Shown: positions 1 through 10,946, counted from the stretch's first letter. The stretch: 49,931 nt of DNA from an uncultured Prevotella sp. (GCA_905236815.1 CAJOPE010000032.1:1-49931); one strand, 5' to 3'. The notes: generated from the sequence alone by a model not told the origin. Numbers and translations are program-made.

Positions 1-90
1 AAACCGTACATTTACGTTGGCTATTTCAACCGTATTCGCTAATCACCAAATTTCAAGGAGTTATATTTCGTCGAACTCACGTTATTTAGA

Positions 91-314
91 CTTTAGACCT
101 GTAAGGGCTATATATAAGAAGCCCTAGCATGTACGATCCTAGGGCAGATATAGCAATACAAAATAACTCGGCCCTGTAAGTGGCCGCACAACATCCACAA
201 ATGTATACTTGGATCAGTGCGACACCTTACAGGGCTAAAGTTACCTTTACATTATGTTTGAGCACCCATCCTTACAGGGTTAGAGTAACCTTTACGCTTT
301 GTTTAAGCCCCTAC
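91..314. repeat. Mosaic of inverted and direct CCTTACAGGG repeats
   Basis: The first 325 bases hold no supported gene. A core CCTGTAAGG/CCTTACAGG occurs four times: at 98 and 173 in one orientation (the second imperfect) and at 225 and 270 in the other. The 16 bases at 91-106 match the reverse complement of 225-240 with one mismatch. The copies at 225-269 and 270-314 form a 45-bp direct repeat with roughly three quarters identity. A perfect 7-bp stem (GCCCTAG/CTAGGGC) lies at 121-145 and a 5-bp stem (CGGCC/GGCCG) at 169-186. This could be a decayed mobile element or folded RNA; I do not recognise it. Confidence 0.6.
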
Positions 315-325
315 TATACCAACCT

Positions 326-478
326 TTATTTAAAATAAATCCAGTAGAGCACAGCAAGCACGATAAGAACAATGCCGCCCACTACCGCCTTAATCATGCA
401 GGTAGTAACCTTCTTTACGGTGATAAAACCAAGAACCAAAATCAATAACGCTAAAAGATAATAGCCTATATTTTCCAT
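326..478 (-). CDS. Small two-helix membrane protein, 50 aa
   Basis: A 50-residue reading frame starts at ATG (476-478) and ends in TAA. It is almost entirely hydrophobic: residues about 5-20 and 30-47 form two predicted membrane helices separated by a short basic segment (VKKVTTCMIK). It ends WIYFK. I do not recognise the family and propose no function. Support comes from the clean two-helix pattern and the lack of any competing gene here. It lies downstream of the pseudouridine synthase gene in the same direction, after about 100 bp of AT-rich sequence. Confidence 0.5.
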   Translation of the reverse strand: MENIGYYLLALLILVLGFITVKKVTTCMIKAVVGGIVLIVLAVLYWIYFK

Positions 479-584
479 TATTATAAGTCGATTTATTATT
501 TATTAAATATTATTTTTCTAATCAATATCCTCAATGGCAATAGGCATTCAGCACACAAACGCCATCAAATTTATGAATTGTAAA

Positions 585-1487
585 TTACGAATTATTAATT
601 ACGTGCATGAATGCTCCAGGAATGGAGGTTTCAAACTCTAGCTTCTGATGGGTTACAGGATGATAGAAGCAAAGTACATAGGCATGCAGACACAAGCGTC
701 CGCAAGGATCATCACCATTACCATATTTGATGTCACCACATACAGGGTGCCCCATATCAGCAGTATGTACACGAATCTGATTTTTTCTTCCTGTCTCCAA
801 GCGGAATTCCACAAGAGAATAACCTGCCGAGCGCTTCAGGGTATGGAAATGTGTGATGGCATATTTTCCACCATTATCCACAGGTGACGAATAAGTGATA
901 TACGCCTTGTTGTCCTTCAGCCAGTTCTCGATAGTTCCCTCGTCTTCCTCCATCTCACCACTTACCAACGCCACATAGCGACGGTCGTAAACAGTGTGAT
1001 GCCAATCCTCCTCAAGTTTCAACTCAGTCTGCTTATCCTTTGCATAAATCATCAAACCAGAGGTATCACGATCCAGACGATGCACTACGTGAGCCTGACA
1101 ATGCTGGCGAGTCTCGTTGAAATACTGATCGAGAATGGTCTTTACATTCAGCGAGGAATGTCCTGCTGCCATACTCAGAATACCGATATTCTTCTCGATA
1201 ATCACCAGATACTGATCCTCATAGACAATCTTGAGATACTTCGACTTGAAAGTACGGTTCTTCTTTGTCTTGCTCACACTGATGCGCATTCCCGGTTTCA
1301 GCGGATAGTCAAATTTCGTAATGATCTTGCTATCCACCTTGATGCCCTGGTTCTTGAGAGTCGCCTTGATTTTCGACTTACTCTCCCCTTTCACATTGTT
1401 GAGCAGCCAGTTGAGCAGGGTATCTGCCTGTTCCACCTTGTAGTGAGCATAATCGCCCTGATTATTATGATATTGGTTATTTCTCAT
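585..1487 (-). CDS. RluA-family RNA pseudouridine synthase
   Basis: Predicted 23S rRNA (or tRNA) uridine-to-pseudouridine isomerase of 300 aa. An N-terminal S4-like RNA-binding region (about residues 20-70) precedes the catalytic domain. The RluA signature HRLDRDTSGL is present, with the catalytic aspartate at about residue 139. The later GRKNQIRVH segment and the C-terminal LHAY element also fit the family. I chose the ATG at 1487 rather than an in-frame ATG at 1589 because family similarity begins there and the longer form would extend deep into the upstream gene. The start overlaps the end of the phosphoesterase gene by 11 bp, suggesting translational coupling. The target base cannot be told from sequence (RluD and RluC are both possible). 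Confidence 0.88.
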   Translation of the reverse strand: MRNNQYHNNQGDYAHYKVEQADTLLNWLLNNVKGESKSKIKATLKNQGIKVDSKIITKFDYPLKPGMRISVSKTKKNRTFKSKYLKIVYEDQYLVIIEKNIGILSMAAGHSSLNVKTILDQYFNETRQHCQAHVVHRLDRDTSGLMIYAKDKQTELKLEEDWHHTVYDRRYVALVSGEMEEDEGTIENWLKDNKAYITYSSPVDNGGKYAITHFHTLKRSAGYSLVEFRLETGRKNQIRVHTADMGHPVCGDIKYGNGDDPCGRLCLHAYVLCFYHPVTHQKLEFETSIPGAFMHVINNS

Positions 1488-3258
1488 TTTTCTTGTAATA
1501 ATGTGCGTAATTATAGAATGGTTCCTTCTCCACATTCTTGGCATTGTCGGTATAGACATTTCCGTATGGATCAGTCGCCTTGATGACAATCTCGGATGTT
1601 GTGGATTTTGGAACGTAATAATAGAGATGGTTCATGATAAGATAACCATTATTCTTACTGATAAACCAATAGTTCACCGACTCGCTATACTTGTGATGAT
1701 AGCCTGCTGCAAAGGCATCCTGACCCTTGCTGCTGATGCGTGTCATCGGGAATTCCACGCCATTCTCCACAGCCACTACCTTCCATCGATAGTCGGCATT
1801 GAAAACATTGGCCACAATAGCATGCTTGCCTTTTTCGATATTCCAGTCGGCCGAATAGCTTTCGCCATTGAAATCGGTGTCTGCCTCGAAAAGTGCCATC
1901 TGCTGACTGGCATTCCAGAATGTACCTTTATAATAGCTGTTGGATATTTTTGTACCATTCACGCTATATACATAATAGCCGTTTGGTGTTCCACAGATGT
2001 TGATATTCGACTGCCAGATATTACCACAAGCAGCCGCATGACAATGCTCAATAATGGTTTTGCCTTGATATTTAACATCATGATTGTTACCAAAATGGGT
2101 ATGTCCACAGAAGAGTTCCACACCTCCCTCAAATGGAGCGAGAAGTTTCATAACTTTCTGAAAGACTGTACTATAGTAATGTCCCTTTTCTGTAGCAATA
2201 CCGAGTGGATATTTCTTTGCTATCGGACGATTGCCCGAGGTGAATGGCACATGATAGCTGAGTACGATCTTCTTTGAATGATCAACAAAACTCAAATCAG
2301 AAGCCAGCCATTTCAGCTGATCGGCTGTTAGCTCACCAGGCTGCCAGTAGGTCTTGTTGCGATAATGCACATTATTAATGCAGATATAATGTACATCTCC
2401 ACGATCAAAAGAGAAGTCAGTTGGGCCGAAACTTTCCTCCCATTTCTGCTTGTAAAGAGGAACTCCATCCTGATCATGATTGCCAATTACCGAGAAGAGT
2501 TTCATCGAGGAAGAACCGAGAGCAGCACGAATTTGTCCCTCCAACTTCTCATTGTAGCCACCGTAATATTGCACATTGTCGCCCATGCTCAAGCCATATA
2601 CCGGCATTCCGGCAGGAAAGCCGCTGATAGTCTGCTTGATATCGGACATTGTTTCGTCTTGAAAACGATCCAAATCGCTCTTCTGAACCTTGTTATCTGT
2701 TCCATCGACAAAATAAGGACTGTAAGCATTGGTGATCTGAGGGTCGCCAATAACGATCATCTTATAGATTTTCTCCACCCCTCCAGGCATCCTGGTAAGC
2801 TCAAAATCGTAAGAATTTTTATTCTTCTCTACAGGCTGATAGAAATAGGCTGTATTGTCGGTTGAAGAGTGTACAGGCACCTCACAGTCAGCAGGAACAG
2901 TATAGTAAATGAAACGTGCTTTAGGGTTACGATTCAAGGCATAATAGCCATCACTGTCAGTAGCCACGCAAGTATAGCCATCACTGATAATAACCCCCTT
3001 CATTGGAAGACTATCCTTATCTGTCACAACACCATTGGTAAACAGCGAACTATCTACTTTTACCTGAGGTTTTGGTTTAACCTTCTTTTTCTTTGGTTTT
3101 TGCTTCTTGGCAGTAGTATCCACCTTGCTCACCAGCGATGCAGGAATAGAATCTTTCACCTCATTGCCAGCATTGCTCTTTCCACTGAAAATGAACGAAA
3201 GCGCTGCGGCTGAAACCAGCAAAGACACAGCTATGATTATGTATGTATTTTTTTTCAT
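1477..3258 (-). CDS. Membrane-anchored or exported calcineurin-like metallophosphoesterase
   Basis: A 593-aa protein of the Bacteroidota class with extra N- and C-terminal domains. Residues 1-25 are a signal anchor or signal peptide, followed by a Lys/Pro-rich linker (about 50-67). A carboxypeptidase-regulatory-like beta domain (about 73-155) comes next. The phosphoesterase core has the expected metal-ligand blocks: GDPQ (171-174), GDN (227-229), GNHD (259-262), SYH (334-336) and GHTH (385-388). The C-terminal ~150 residues are beta-rich. The core predicts a binuclear-metal phosphohydrolase acting outside the cytoplasm; the substrate is unknown. It is the first gene of a two-gene unit with the pseudouridine synthase, and a TAACTTTG box lies just upstream. 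Confidence 0.88.
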   Translation of the reverse strand: MKKNTYIIIAVSLLVSAAALSFIFSGKSNAGNEVKDSIPASLVSKVDTTAKKQKPKKKKVKPKPQVKVDSSLFTNGVVTDKDSLPMKGVIISDGYTCVATDSDGYYALNRNPKARFIYYTVPADCEVPVHSSTDNTAYFYQPVEKNKNSYDFELTRMPGGVEKIYKMIVIGDPQITNAYSPYFVDGTDNKVQKSDLDRFQDETMSDIKQTISGFPAGMPVYGLSMGDNVQYYGGYNEKLEGQIRAALGSSSMKLFSVIGNHDQDGVPLYKQKWEESFGPTDFSFDRGDVHYICINNVHYRNKTYWQPGELTADQLKWLASDLSFVDHSKKIVLSYHVPFTSGNRPIAKKYPLGIATEKGHYYSTVFQKVMKLLAPFEGGVELFCGHTHFGNNHDVKYQGKTIIEHCHAAACGNIWQSNINICGTPNGYYVYSVNGTKISNSYYKGTFWNASQQMALFEADTDFNGESYSADWNIEKGKHAIVANVFNADYRWKVVAVENGVEFPMTRISSKGQDAFAAGYHHKYSESVNYWFISKNNGYLIMNHLYYYVPKSTTSEIVIKATDPYGNVYTDNAKNVEKEPFYNYAHYYKKNEK

Positions 3259-3289
3259 TTTATCTTCTGTCTTTTAAGACATCCGATTG

Positions 3290-3297
3290 CAAAGTTA
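3290..3297 (-). promoter_or_regulatory. Bacteroidota -7 box for the phosphoesterase gene
   Basis: On the minus strand the sequence reads TAACTTTG, a perfect TAnnTTTG box, about 32 bp before the ATG at 3258. No clear TTTG partner is visible about 20 bp upstream. Confidence 0.55.
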
Positions 3298-3423
3298 GTA
3301 AATTAAATTTAAATATTAAAATGCAGAACCAATATTTAACGTTACGAAACGACAAAAAATAAGGGGCACAGAATACTTTTCATCAATCAATTTACAAAAA
3401 AGACAATTCCAAGTTGAAAACTA

Positions 3424-3454
3424 TTTGTTTATCCAAATATTTTTTGTAACTTTG
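3424..3454 (+). promoter_or_regulatory. Bacteroidota sigma-ABfr promoter for the ABC-F gene
   Basis: TTTG at 3424-3427 and TAACTTTG at 3447-3454 are separated by 19 bp, matching the -33/-7 architecture of the Bacteroidota housekeeping sigma factor. The ATG follows at 3523, leaving a leader of roughly 60 nt. Confidence 0.75.
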
Positions 3455-3477
3455 CACTCGATTTAAAAATTAAATAA

Positions 3478-5136
<1,659 letters not shown>

Positions 5137-5150
5137 AAAACATCAATTTG

Positions 5151-5178
5151 CCTCCCCCAAAAAGGGAGGTAATTTTTT
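5151..5178 (+). terminator. Hairpin between the ABC-F gene and grpE
   Basis: CCTCCC and GGGAGG form a short stem around an A-rich loop, followed by a T-rich tract (AATTTTTTG). It starts 14 bp after the ABC-F stop codon and fits an intrinsic terminator. No clear promoter is visible before grpE at 5229, so partial read-through is possible. Confidence 0.6.
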
Positions 5179-5228
5179 GTGGCATACTATTTGCTTATCA
5201 TTTAGCAGAACTTATTAATAAAAGAATT

Positions 5229-5855
5229 ATGTCTAAAGAAGAAAAGAATATAAACATCGAGGATGGCGCTCTCGACGAGCAGAAGGCTCAGCAGGAAGAG
5301 GCTGTCAAGGATGCTGAAAACAACGAGAAGAATAACAACGAGACTGACACTACTGACAGTAATGACACTGACAGCAGCGAGGAGACTGACAAAAAGGCAG
5401 AGGAGCCAAAAGATCCTCTCGAGGCTGCTCAGCAGCAGATTGCTCAACTCAAGGATCAGTACCTTCGTCAGGTTGCTGAGTTCGACAACTACCGCAAGCG
5501 CACACTGAAGGAGAAGGCAGAACTTATCCTCAACGGTGGTGAGAAGACCATCAGCGCTATTCTCCCTGTTCTCGACGATTTCGAGCGTGCTATTGCCGAC
5601 AAGAACGAGGATGCTCAGGCTATCAAGGAAGGCTTCGAACTCATCTACAAGAAGTTCAAGTCTACCCTCAACGGTCTTGGCGTAAAGGAAATTGAAACAC
5701 AGGACAAGGATTTCGACACCGACAACATGGAGGCTATCGCAATGGTTCCTGGAATGGGTGACGACAAGAAAGGCAAGGTAATCGACTGCGTTCAGAAGGG
5801 TTATACACTCAACGACAAGGTGATTCGCCATGCTAAGGTAGCTGTAGGACAATAA
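5229..5855 (+). CDS. grpE: GrpE nucleotide exchange factor
   Basis: Nucleotide exchange factor for DnaK, 208 aa. Residues about 1-60 are highly acidic and disordered (runs of D, E, N and T). A long coiled coil follows (about 60-130), containing QLKDQYLRQVAEFDNYRKRT, typical of GrpE. The C-terminal beta domain ends in VCVQKGY-like text (IDCVQKGYTLNDKVIRHAKV), which contacts the DnaK ATPase domain in the family. An in-frame ATG at 5148 would add residues encoded by the terminator hairpin, so I chose 5229. dnaJ follows 27 bp downstream; dnaK is not in this window. Confidence 0.96.
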   Translation: MSKEEKNINIEDGALDEQKAQQEEAVKDAENNEKNNNETDTTDSNDTDSSEETDKKAEEPKDPLEAAQQQIAQLKDQYLRQVAEFDNYRKRTLKEKAELILNGGEKTISAILPVLDDFERAIADKNEDAQAIKEGFELIYKKFKSTLNGLGVKEIETQDKDFDTDNMEAIAMVPGMGDDKKGKVIDCVQKGYTLNDKVIRHAKVAVGQ

Positions 5856-5882
5856 TAGTTATATATATAAAGGTATAAGACC

Positions 5883-7043
5883 GTGGCTCAGAAAAGAGAT
5901 TACTATGAGGTACTTGGTGTTGACAAGAATGCCTCAGAAGCAGAAATAAAGAAAGCATACCGTAAGCTTGCTATTCAGTATCACCCAGACCGCAATCCGG
6001 GCGACACTGAGGCAGAAGCTAAATTCAAGGAGGCTGCCGAAGCCTATGAAGTGCTTCACGATGAGCAGAAGCGCCGCCAATACGACCAGTTCGGATTTGA
6101 TGGTCCTCAGGGCGGATTCGGTGGCTTCGGAGGTGGTGCCGATATGAATATGGATGATATCTTCTCTATGTTCGGCGACATCTTCGGTGGTCATTCAGGA
6201 TTCGGAGGCTTTGGCGGATTTGGTGGCGGCGGTGGTCGTCCGCAGTACAGAGGTGGCGATCTCCGCATCAAGGTGAAACTCACTCTCGAGGAAGTTACAA
6301 AAGGCGTAACCAAGAAGTTCAAGGTTCGCAAGGACATCGTCTGCGACGAATGCCACGGAACTGGTGCCAAGAATGGCTCTACTCCAGAAACCTGCTCTAC
6401 TTGTAATGGCTCTGGTGTGCAATATCGCAATGTGCGTACCATGCTTGGTATGATGCAGACTCAGACCACCTGTAGCACTTGCCAGGGCGAGGGAACAGTT
6501 ATCAAGGATAAGTGTTCGAAGTGTAATGGCGAGGGCATCGTAAAAGGTGAAGAAGTTGTTGAAATCCAGATTCCTGCAGGTGTTTCCGAGGGTATGGTTG
6601 TCAACATCCATGGCAAGGGTAATGCTGGCCGTCACAATGGCGTGAATGGCGATATCCAGGTCATCATCGAGGAAGAGAAGAGCGAAATCTTCGAGCGCAA
6701 TGGTCAGGACCTCTATTATAATCTTCTGCTCGACCTCCCTACTGCTGTTCTCGGCGGTGATGTGGAGATTCCACTCGTGGGTGGCAGCAAGATGAATATG
6801 AAGATCGAGGCAGGAACCCAACCAGGCAAGCAGGTAAGACTTCGCGGAAAGGGTCTGCCAGCCGTTCAGGGCTACGGAAGAGGCACTGGAGACATCATTG
6901 TCAAGATCAGTGTCTATATTCCAAAGAATGTCTCTAAAGAAGAAAAGAAACTATTCGAGCAGATGAAGGAAAGCGACAACGTGAAAGCCGACAGCAGCAA
7001 GAAGAAATCGATCTTCGAAGAATTCAAGAATTTATTCAGCTAA
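5883..7043 (+). CDS. dnaJ: DnaJ co-chaperone
   Basis: Full-length type I J-protein of 386 aa that stimulates DnaK ATPase and delivers clients. The J domain (about 5-70) carries the essential HPD. A Gly/Phe-rich stretch (about 75-120) follows. Four zinc-binding repeats are all intact: [24 protein letters not shown] and CSKCNGEG. Then come the two C-terminal substrate-binding domains. The start is GTG; an ATG in the right place is absent, and the J domain begins immediately after. It sits directly behind grpE, so the two are probably co-transcribed. Confidence 0.97.
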   Translation: MAQKRDYYEVLGVDKNASEAEIKKAYRKLAIQYHPDRNPGDTEAEAKFKEAAEAYEVLHDEQKRRQYDQFGFDGPQGGFGGFGGGADMNMDDIFSMFGDIFGGHSGFGGFGGFGGGGGRPQYRGGDLRIKVKLTLEEVTKGVTKKFKVRKDIVCDECHGTGAKNGSTPETCSTCNGSGVQYRNVRTMLGMMQTQTTCSTCQGEGTVIKDKCSKCNGEGIVKGEEVVEIQIPAGVSEGMVVNIHGKGNAGRHNGVNGDIQVIIEEEKSEIFERNGQDLYYNLLLDLPTAVLGGDVEIPLVGGSKMNMKIEAGTQPGKQVRLRGKGLPAVQGYGRGTGDIIVKISVYIPKNVSKEEKKLFEQMKESDNVKADSSKKKSIFEEFKNLFS

Positions 7044-7049
7044 AAATAG

Positions 7050-7081
7050 ATAGCCTTTCTCCTAAAGGGGAAAGGCTATAT
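7050..7081 (+). terminator. Hairpin between dnaJ and folC
   Basis: A 10-bp perfect stem (ATAGCCTTTC/GAAAGGCTAT), possibly extended by CC/GG inside, lies in the 44-bp gap. No T tract follows on the plus strand, so it may be a processing or stability element rather than a terminator. Confidence 0.4.
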
Positions 7082-7087
7082 AGAATT

Positions 7088-8377
7088 ATGAACTATCAAG
7101 AAACCGTAGAATATCTATACAATAGCACCCCTGTATTCGAGCATGTGGGTGCTTCTGCTTATAAAGAGGGATTGTCAAACACACTTGCGCTTGACGAACA
7201 CTTCAATCACCCTCACAACAATTTTCTCTCTATCCACGTGGCTGGAACCAACGGAAAAGGCTCTACCTCGCATACTCTCGCCAGCATTCTGCAGGCCGAT
7301 GGCTATAAGGTGGGACTCTACACTTCCCCACACCTGGTGGATTTCCGTGAGAGAATACGTGTAAATGGTGAGATGATTCCTGAGCAGTATGTAGTGGATT
7401 TCGTAGAGGAGAACCGCGGTTTCTTTGAACCCCTCCACCCTTCCTTCTTTGAACTCACTACTGCCCTGGCTTTCAAGTATTTTGCAGAGCAGCATGTGGA
7501 TATCGCAATTATCGAAGTTGGATTAGGCGGAAGACTGGATTGTACGAATATTATCCGTCCAATTCTCAGTATCATCACCAATATCTCGCTCGACCACACT
7601 CAGTTCCTCGGCGATACCCTTCCAAAAATCGCCTGGGAGAAAGCAGGTATCATCAAGGAGCGCGTTCCTGTACTGGTTGGCGAGGACCTCGACGAAACAC
7701 GACCTGTATTCGAGGCAATGGCACAGAAGATGGACAGTACGATTGTCTTCGCACAAGATATTCCACAAATCAGAAGCTGCAGCCATCAGGCAGATGGAAG
7801 CATCCTCTATAAGACAAAATATTTCGGAGAAATCAAGGGCGAATTGGGTGGCAACTATCAGGAAAAGAACGCCAACACCGTATTGCAGGCTTGTATGCTG
7901 CTCTTGAACAAGAGTATTTTAAGAGACCCTGAAAGTGTAGCCAAAGGCTTTGCCAATGTGTGCGAAAGCACCGGTTTGATGGGCCGTTGGCAGAAGATAC
8001 AGGAAAAACCTTTGGTGATTTGTGACACCGGCCATAATGCGGGGGGATGGCAATATCTTTCCCGACAGATTTCCAACCAGGAATGTAACCATCGCCGTAT
8101 CGTTTTTGGCATGGTAGACGACAAGGATTTGGATGCAGTTATGGATATGCTGCCCGACGATGGTATCTATTACTGGACACAACCAAGCACCAAACGTGCC
8201 TTTCCTGTAGAAAAAATCGAAGAAACAGCCGATAATCACGATATTTTCGGAAAATCTTACCCAAATGTGATGGAAGCCTACAATGCAGCATTGCAAGATG
8301 CTGATGATGACGACTTTATCTATGTAGGAGGCTCCAGCTATATTGTGGCCGATTTTCTTACAGGATTGAAAAAATAA
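7088..8377 (+). CDS. folC: Folylpolyglutamate synthase / dihydrofolate synthase
   Basis: Mur-ligase-family enzyme (429 aa) that adds glutamate to dihydropteroate and/or folate using ATP, in the cytoplasm. The P-loop AGTNGKGST lies at about 52-60, followed by the family's YTSPHL and FRERI segments. The central GLGGRLDCTNI and ITNISLDHTQFLG blocks are diagnostic of FolC. The C-terminal domain has the expected DTGHNAGG. The length is normal. Sequence does not settle whether it is mono- or bifunctional. It follows dnaJ by 44 bp. Confidence 0.95.
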   Translation: MNYQETVEYLYNSTPVFEHVGASAYKEGLSNTLALDEHFNHPHNNFLSIHVAGTNGKGSTSHTLASILQADGYKVGLYTSPHLVDFRERIRVNGEMIPEQYVVDFVEENRGFFEPLHPSFFELTTALAFKYFAEQHVDIAIIEVGLGGRLDCTNIIRPILSIITNISLDHTQFLGDTLPKIAWEKAGIIKERVPVLVGEDLDETRPVFEAMAQKMDSTIVFAQDIPQIRSCSHQADGSILYKTKYFGEIKGELGGNYQEKNANTVLQACMLLLNKSILRDPESVAKGFANVCESTGLMGRWQKIQEKPLVICDTGHNAGGWQYLSRQISNQECNHRRIVFGMVDDKDLDAVMDMLPDDGIYYWTQPSTKRAFPVEKIEETADNHDIFGKSYPNVMEAYNAALQDADDDDFIYVGGSSYIVADFLTGLKK

Positions 8378-8396
8378 TGTAGTTTCCCTGCAAAAA

Positions 8397-8426
8397 TTGG
8401 CAAATTAAGAAAATTTAGTTTGCCAA
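8397..8426. promoter_or_regulatory. Inverted repeat upstream of the galactose operon
   Basis: TTGGCAAA (8397-8404) and TTTGCCAA (8419-8426) form a perfect 8-bp inverted repeat with a 14-bp AT-rich spacer. It begins 20 bp after the folC stop codon and ends just before the -33 element of the gal promoter. That position suits an operator or activator site; a weak folC terminator is the alternative. Confidence 0.45.
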
Positions 8427-8429
8427 AAG

Positions 8430-8461
8430 TTTGTAATATCCGAAAATTTTATGTTACTTTG
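8430..8461 (+). promoter_or_regulatory. Promoter of the galactose operon
   Basis: TTTG at 8430-8433 and TTACTTTG at 8454-8461 (one mismatch to TAnnTTTG) are spaced by 20 bp. The galM ATG follows at 8505. Confidence 0.6.
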
Positions 8462-8504
8462 CATATATGATAAAATCTAGTAACTAAATAAATGTTTTGA
8501 TATT

Positions 8505-9593
8505 ATGAGCACAGAAGCAGAAAACATTTGTGGTCTGAAGCGGGAGAACTTCCAGACCACAGTTCAGGGAAAAGAAACTGATCTCTATATCCTCAAGAAT
8601 GCCCAGGGCAATGAAGTTGCCATCACTAACTATGGTGGAGCTATTGTAGCTATCATGGTTCCAGATAAAAATGGCAAGATGGGTAATGTTATTGAAGGAC
8701 ACGACAACATCAACGACGTTGTTAACTCTCCTGAAGTTTACCTGAGCCGTATCATCGGCCGCTATGGCAACCGTATCGCCAAAGGTACATTCACCCTCCA
8801 CGGCAAAGAGTATCATTTGAAGCTTAACGACGGTCCTAACTCTCTTCACGGAGGTGAGAAAGGTTTCAACGTTAAGGTTTGGGATGCAGAAAGAATGAAC
8901 GACCAGAGCGTGGTTCTTCATTACGTAAGCGCCTATGGTGAGGAAGGATTCAAGGGAGAATTGAAGACCACCGTAGTTTATACTTTCAACGACGATAACG
9001 AATTGGTTATCGATTATTTAGCTTGTACAAACAAAAAGACTATTGTTTGTCTTACCAATCACGGATTCTTTGCTCTGGCAGGTATTGCCAACCCTACTCC
9101 AACAGTAGAGAACGTTATCCTTCAGGTAAATGCAGATTTCTATTTGCCTATCGATAAGACTTCTATCCCTACTGGTGAAATTCTCAAGGTAGAGGGTACT
9201 CCATTCGATTTCCGCACTCCTAAGCCAATTGGCCAGGATATCGAGGCTGACAACGAGCAGTTGAAGAATGGTAGTGGTTATGATCACAACTATGTATTGA
9301 ACAAGAAGGAGCCAGGAGAACTGAGCTTTGCAGCTAAGATGACAGAGCCTGTAAGCGGCCGTACAATGGAAGTTTACACAACAGAGCCTGGTTTGCAGCT
9401 TTACACAGGTAACTTCCTGAATGGCAGCTTCAAGGGCCAGTTCGGAGCAACATTCCCACGTCGCTCAGCTGTTTGTCTTGAGGCTCAGCACTTCCCAGAT
9501 AGTCCTAACCGTCCATACTTCCCACCAGTTACATTGGAACCAGGTGAGCAGTATAAGCAGAAGACTATCTATAAATTTGGCGTAGAAAAATAA
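8505..9593 (+). CDS. galM: Aldose 1-epimerase (galactose mutarotase), cytoplasmic
   Basis: Interconverts alpha and beta anomers of galactose so that galactokinase receives alpha-galactose. The 362-aa protein has no signal peptide. Family blocks are visible: NYGGAIVAI near the N-terminus, GRYGNRIAKG, NSLHGGEKGF (catalytic-site His) and LTNHGFFALAG, and near the C-terminus CLEAQHFPDSPN. It is the first gene of galM-transporter-galK. A second, lipoprotein-type mutarotase is encoded at 12328; the two share the fold but differ in localisation. Confidence 0.93.
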   Translation: MSTEAENICGLKRENFQTTVQGKETDLYILKNAQGNEVAITNYGGAIVAIMVPDKNGKMGNVIEGHDNINDVVNSPEVYLSRIIGRYGNRIAKGTFTLHGKEYHLKLNDGPNSLHGGEKGFNVKVWDAERMNDQSVVLHYVSAYGEEGFKGELKTTVVYTFNDDNELVIDYLACTNKKTIVCLTNHGFFALAGIANPTPTVENVILQVNADFYLPIDKTSIPTGEILKVEGTPFDFRTPKPIGQDIEADNEQLKNGSGYDHNYVLNKKEPGELSFAAKMTEPVSGRTMEVYTTEPGLQLYTGNFLNGSFKGQFGATFPRRSAVCLEAQHFPDSPNRPYFPPVTLEPGEQYKQKTIYKFGVEK

Positions 9594-9600
9594 AACTCTC

Positions 9601-9635
9601 CAACCTCCCTTTGCACTAAAGGGAGGTTGTTTTTC
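9601..9635 (+). terminator. Hairpin with T tract between galM and the transporter gene
   Basis: CAACCTCCCTTT pairs with AAAGGGAGGTTG, followed by GTTTTT. This is a terminator-like structure inside the galactose operon, so it probably attenuates rather than ends transcription, lowering the downstream genes relative to galM. Confidence 0.65.
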
Positions 9636-9668
9636 CTAATAAAAAATCTAAAAATCAAAACTTTAACA

Positions 9669-10946
9669 ATGACTGACAATCAAAATCAGGCAATGGGAAA
9701 CAAGAATAGAAATCTCATTGCGATTATTACAATGATGTTCATCTTTGCGATGATTAGCTTTGTAACTAATATGGCTGCTCCATTTGGAAATATCTGGGGT
9801 ATGTCGTATGAATGGGCTGGTATGGCTGGTAACCTTATGAACTTTACCGCATATCTCATCATGGGTATCCCTGCTGGTAATATGCTTATCAAATATGGAT
9901 ACAAGAAAACTGCCCTCATTGCTCTTATCGTAGGTGCAATTGGTCTTGGCATTCAGCTCTTATCTGGTGTTGTAGGAAATATTTATGTTTACCTACTTGG
10001 TGCGCTTATCTGCGGTTTCTGCGTATGTATGCTCAACACAGTAGTAAACCCAATGCTTAACCTTCTCGGTGGTGGTGGAAATACTGGTAATCAGCTTGTT
10101 CAAGCAGGTGGTACTCTTAATTCACTCGCAGGTACAGCTACTCCTATTCTTGCAGGTGCACTTGTTGGTACACTTACTAAGGATTCCTTCCCAGATGTTG
10201 CTCCACTTATCATCACAGGTATTGTTATCTTCCTTGCTGCTTTTGCAGTTATCTCATTCATCAAGATTGTTGAGCCTCAGGGCGATTTGAAGAATGTTAC
10301 TTATGAGAGATCACCTCTTGCTTTCCGTCATTGCAAGCTTGGAATTATCGCTATCTTCTTCTATGTAGGTTGCGAGATTGCTATTCCTGGCATGATGAAC
10401 CAATGGATTAGCCGTGAAGGTGGATTTGAGGGAGCTGCTACTGTAGCAGGTTCTCTTGCTGGTATCTACTGGTTCCTTATGCTCGTAGGTCGTCTCACTT
10501 CTTCTTTCATTTCTGGTAAGATTTCTACTCGCGCTCAGATGATTACCGTATCTACAGCTGGTATCATTCTTGTTATCGCAGCTATCTTTACAGGTGATGT
10601 CAAGACCACTTTGAGCATCAACCTCGGATTTATCGAAATTTCAAATGCAACTGTTCCCCTCTCTTGTATATTTATCTTCCTTTGCGGTATTTGTACATCT
10701 GTTATGTGGGGTGGTATCTTCAACCTTTCAACAGAAGGACTTGGCAAGTACACAGCTAAGGCTTCAGGTCTTTTCATGGTAATGGTATTCGGTGGTGGTA
10801 TGATGCCATTCTTCCAGGACCTCGTAGTTCGCCCTATCACAGGCTATCTTGGTTCTTACTGGCTTATTGTTGCCATGCTTGGCTACATCCTCTGGTACTC
10901 AGTATCTGGTTGCAAGAACGTAAACAAGGATATTCCTGTAGATTAA
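9669..10946 (+). CDS. Sugar:proton symporter of the major facilitator superfamily (FGHS type)
   Basis: Inner-membrane carrier of 425 aa with about 12 hydrophobic helices. It resembles the fucose/galactose/glucose:H+ symporter group: N-terminal NLMNFTAYLIMGIPAG, then a YKKTALIAL loop and YVGCEIAIPGMMNQW in the second half. Its place between galM and galK points to galactose or glucose uptake. I chose the ATG at 9669 over one at 9627, because the upstream codons run through the terminator hairpin and T tract. The gene is unusually T-rich in codon choice, as expected for hydrophobic helices. Confidence 0.87.
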   Translation: MTDNQNQAMGNKNRNLIAIITMMFIFAMISFVTNMAAPFGNIWGMSYEWAGMAGNLMNFTAYLIMGIPAGNMLIKYGYKKTALIALIVGAIGLGIQLLSGVVGNIYVYLLGALICGFCVCMLNTVVNPMLNLLGGGGNTGNQLVQAGGTLNSLAGTATPILAGALVGTLTKDSFPDVAPLIITGIVIFLAAFAVISFIKIVEPQGDLKNVTYERSPLAFRHCKLGIIAIFFYVGCEIAIPGMMNQWISREGGFEGAATVAGSLAGIYWFLMLVGRLTSSFISGKISTRAQMITVSTAGIILVIAAIFTGDVKTTLSINLGFIEISNATVPLSCIFIFLCGICTSVMWGGIFNLSTEGLGKYTAKASGLFMVMVFGGGMMPFFQDLVVRPITGYLGSYWLIVAMLGYILWYSVSGCKNVNKDIPVD

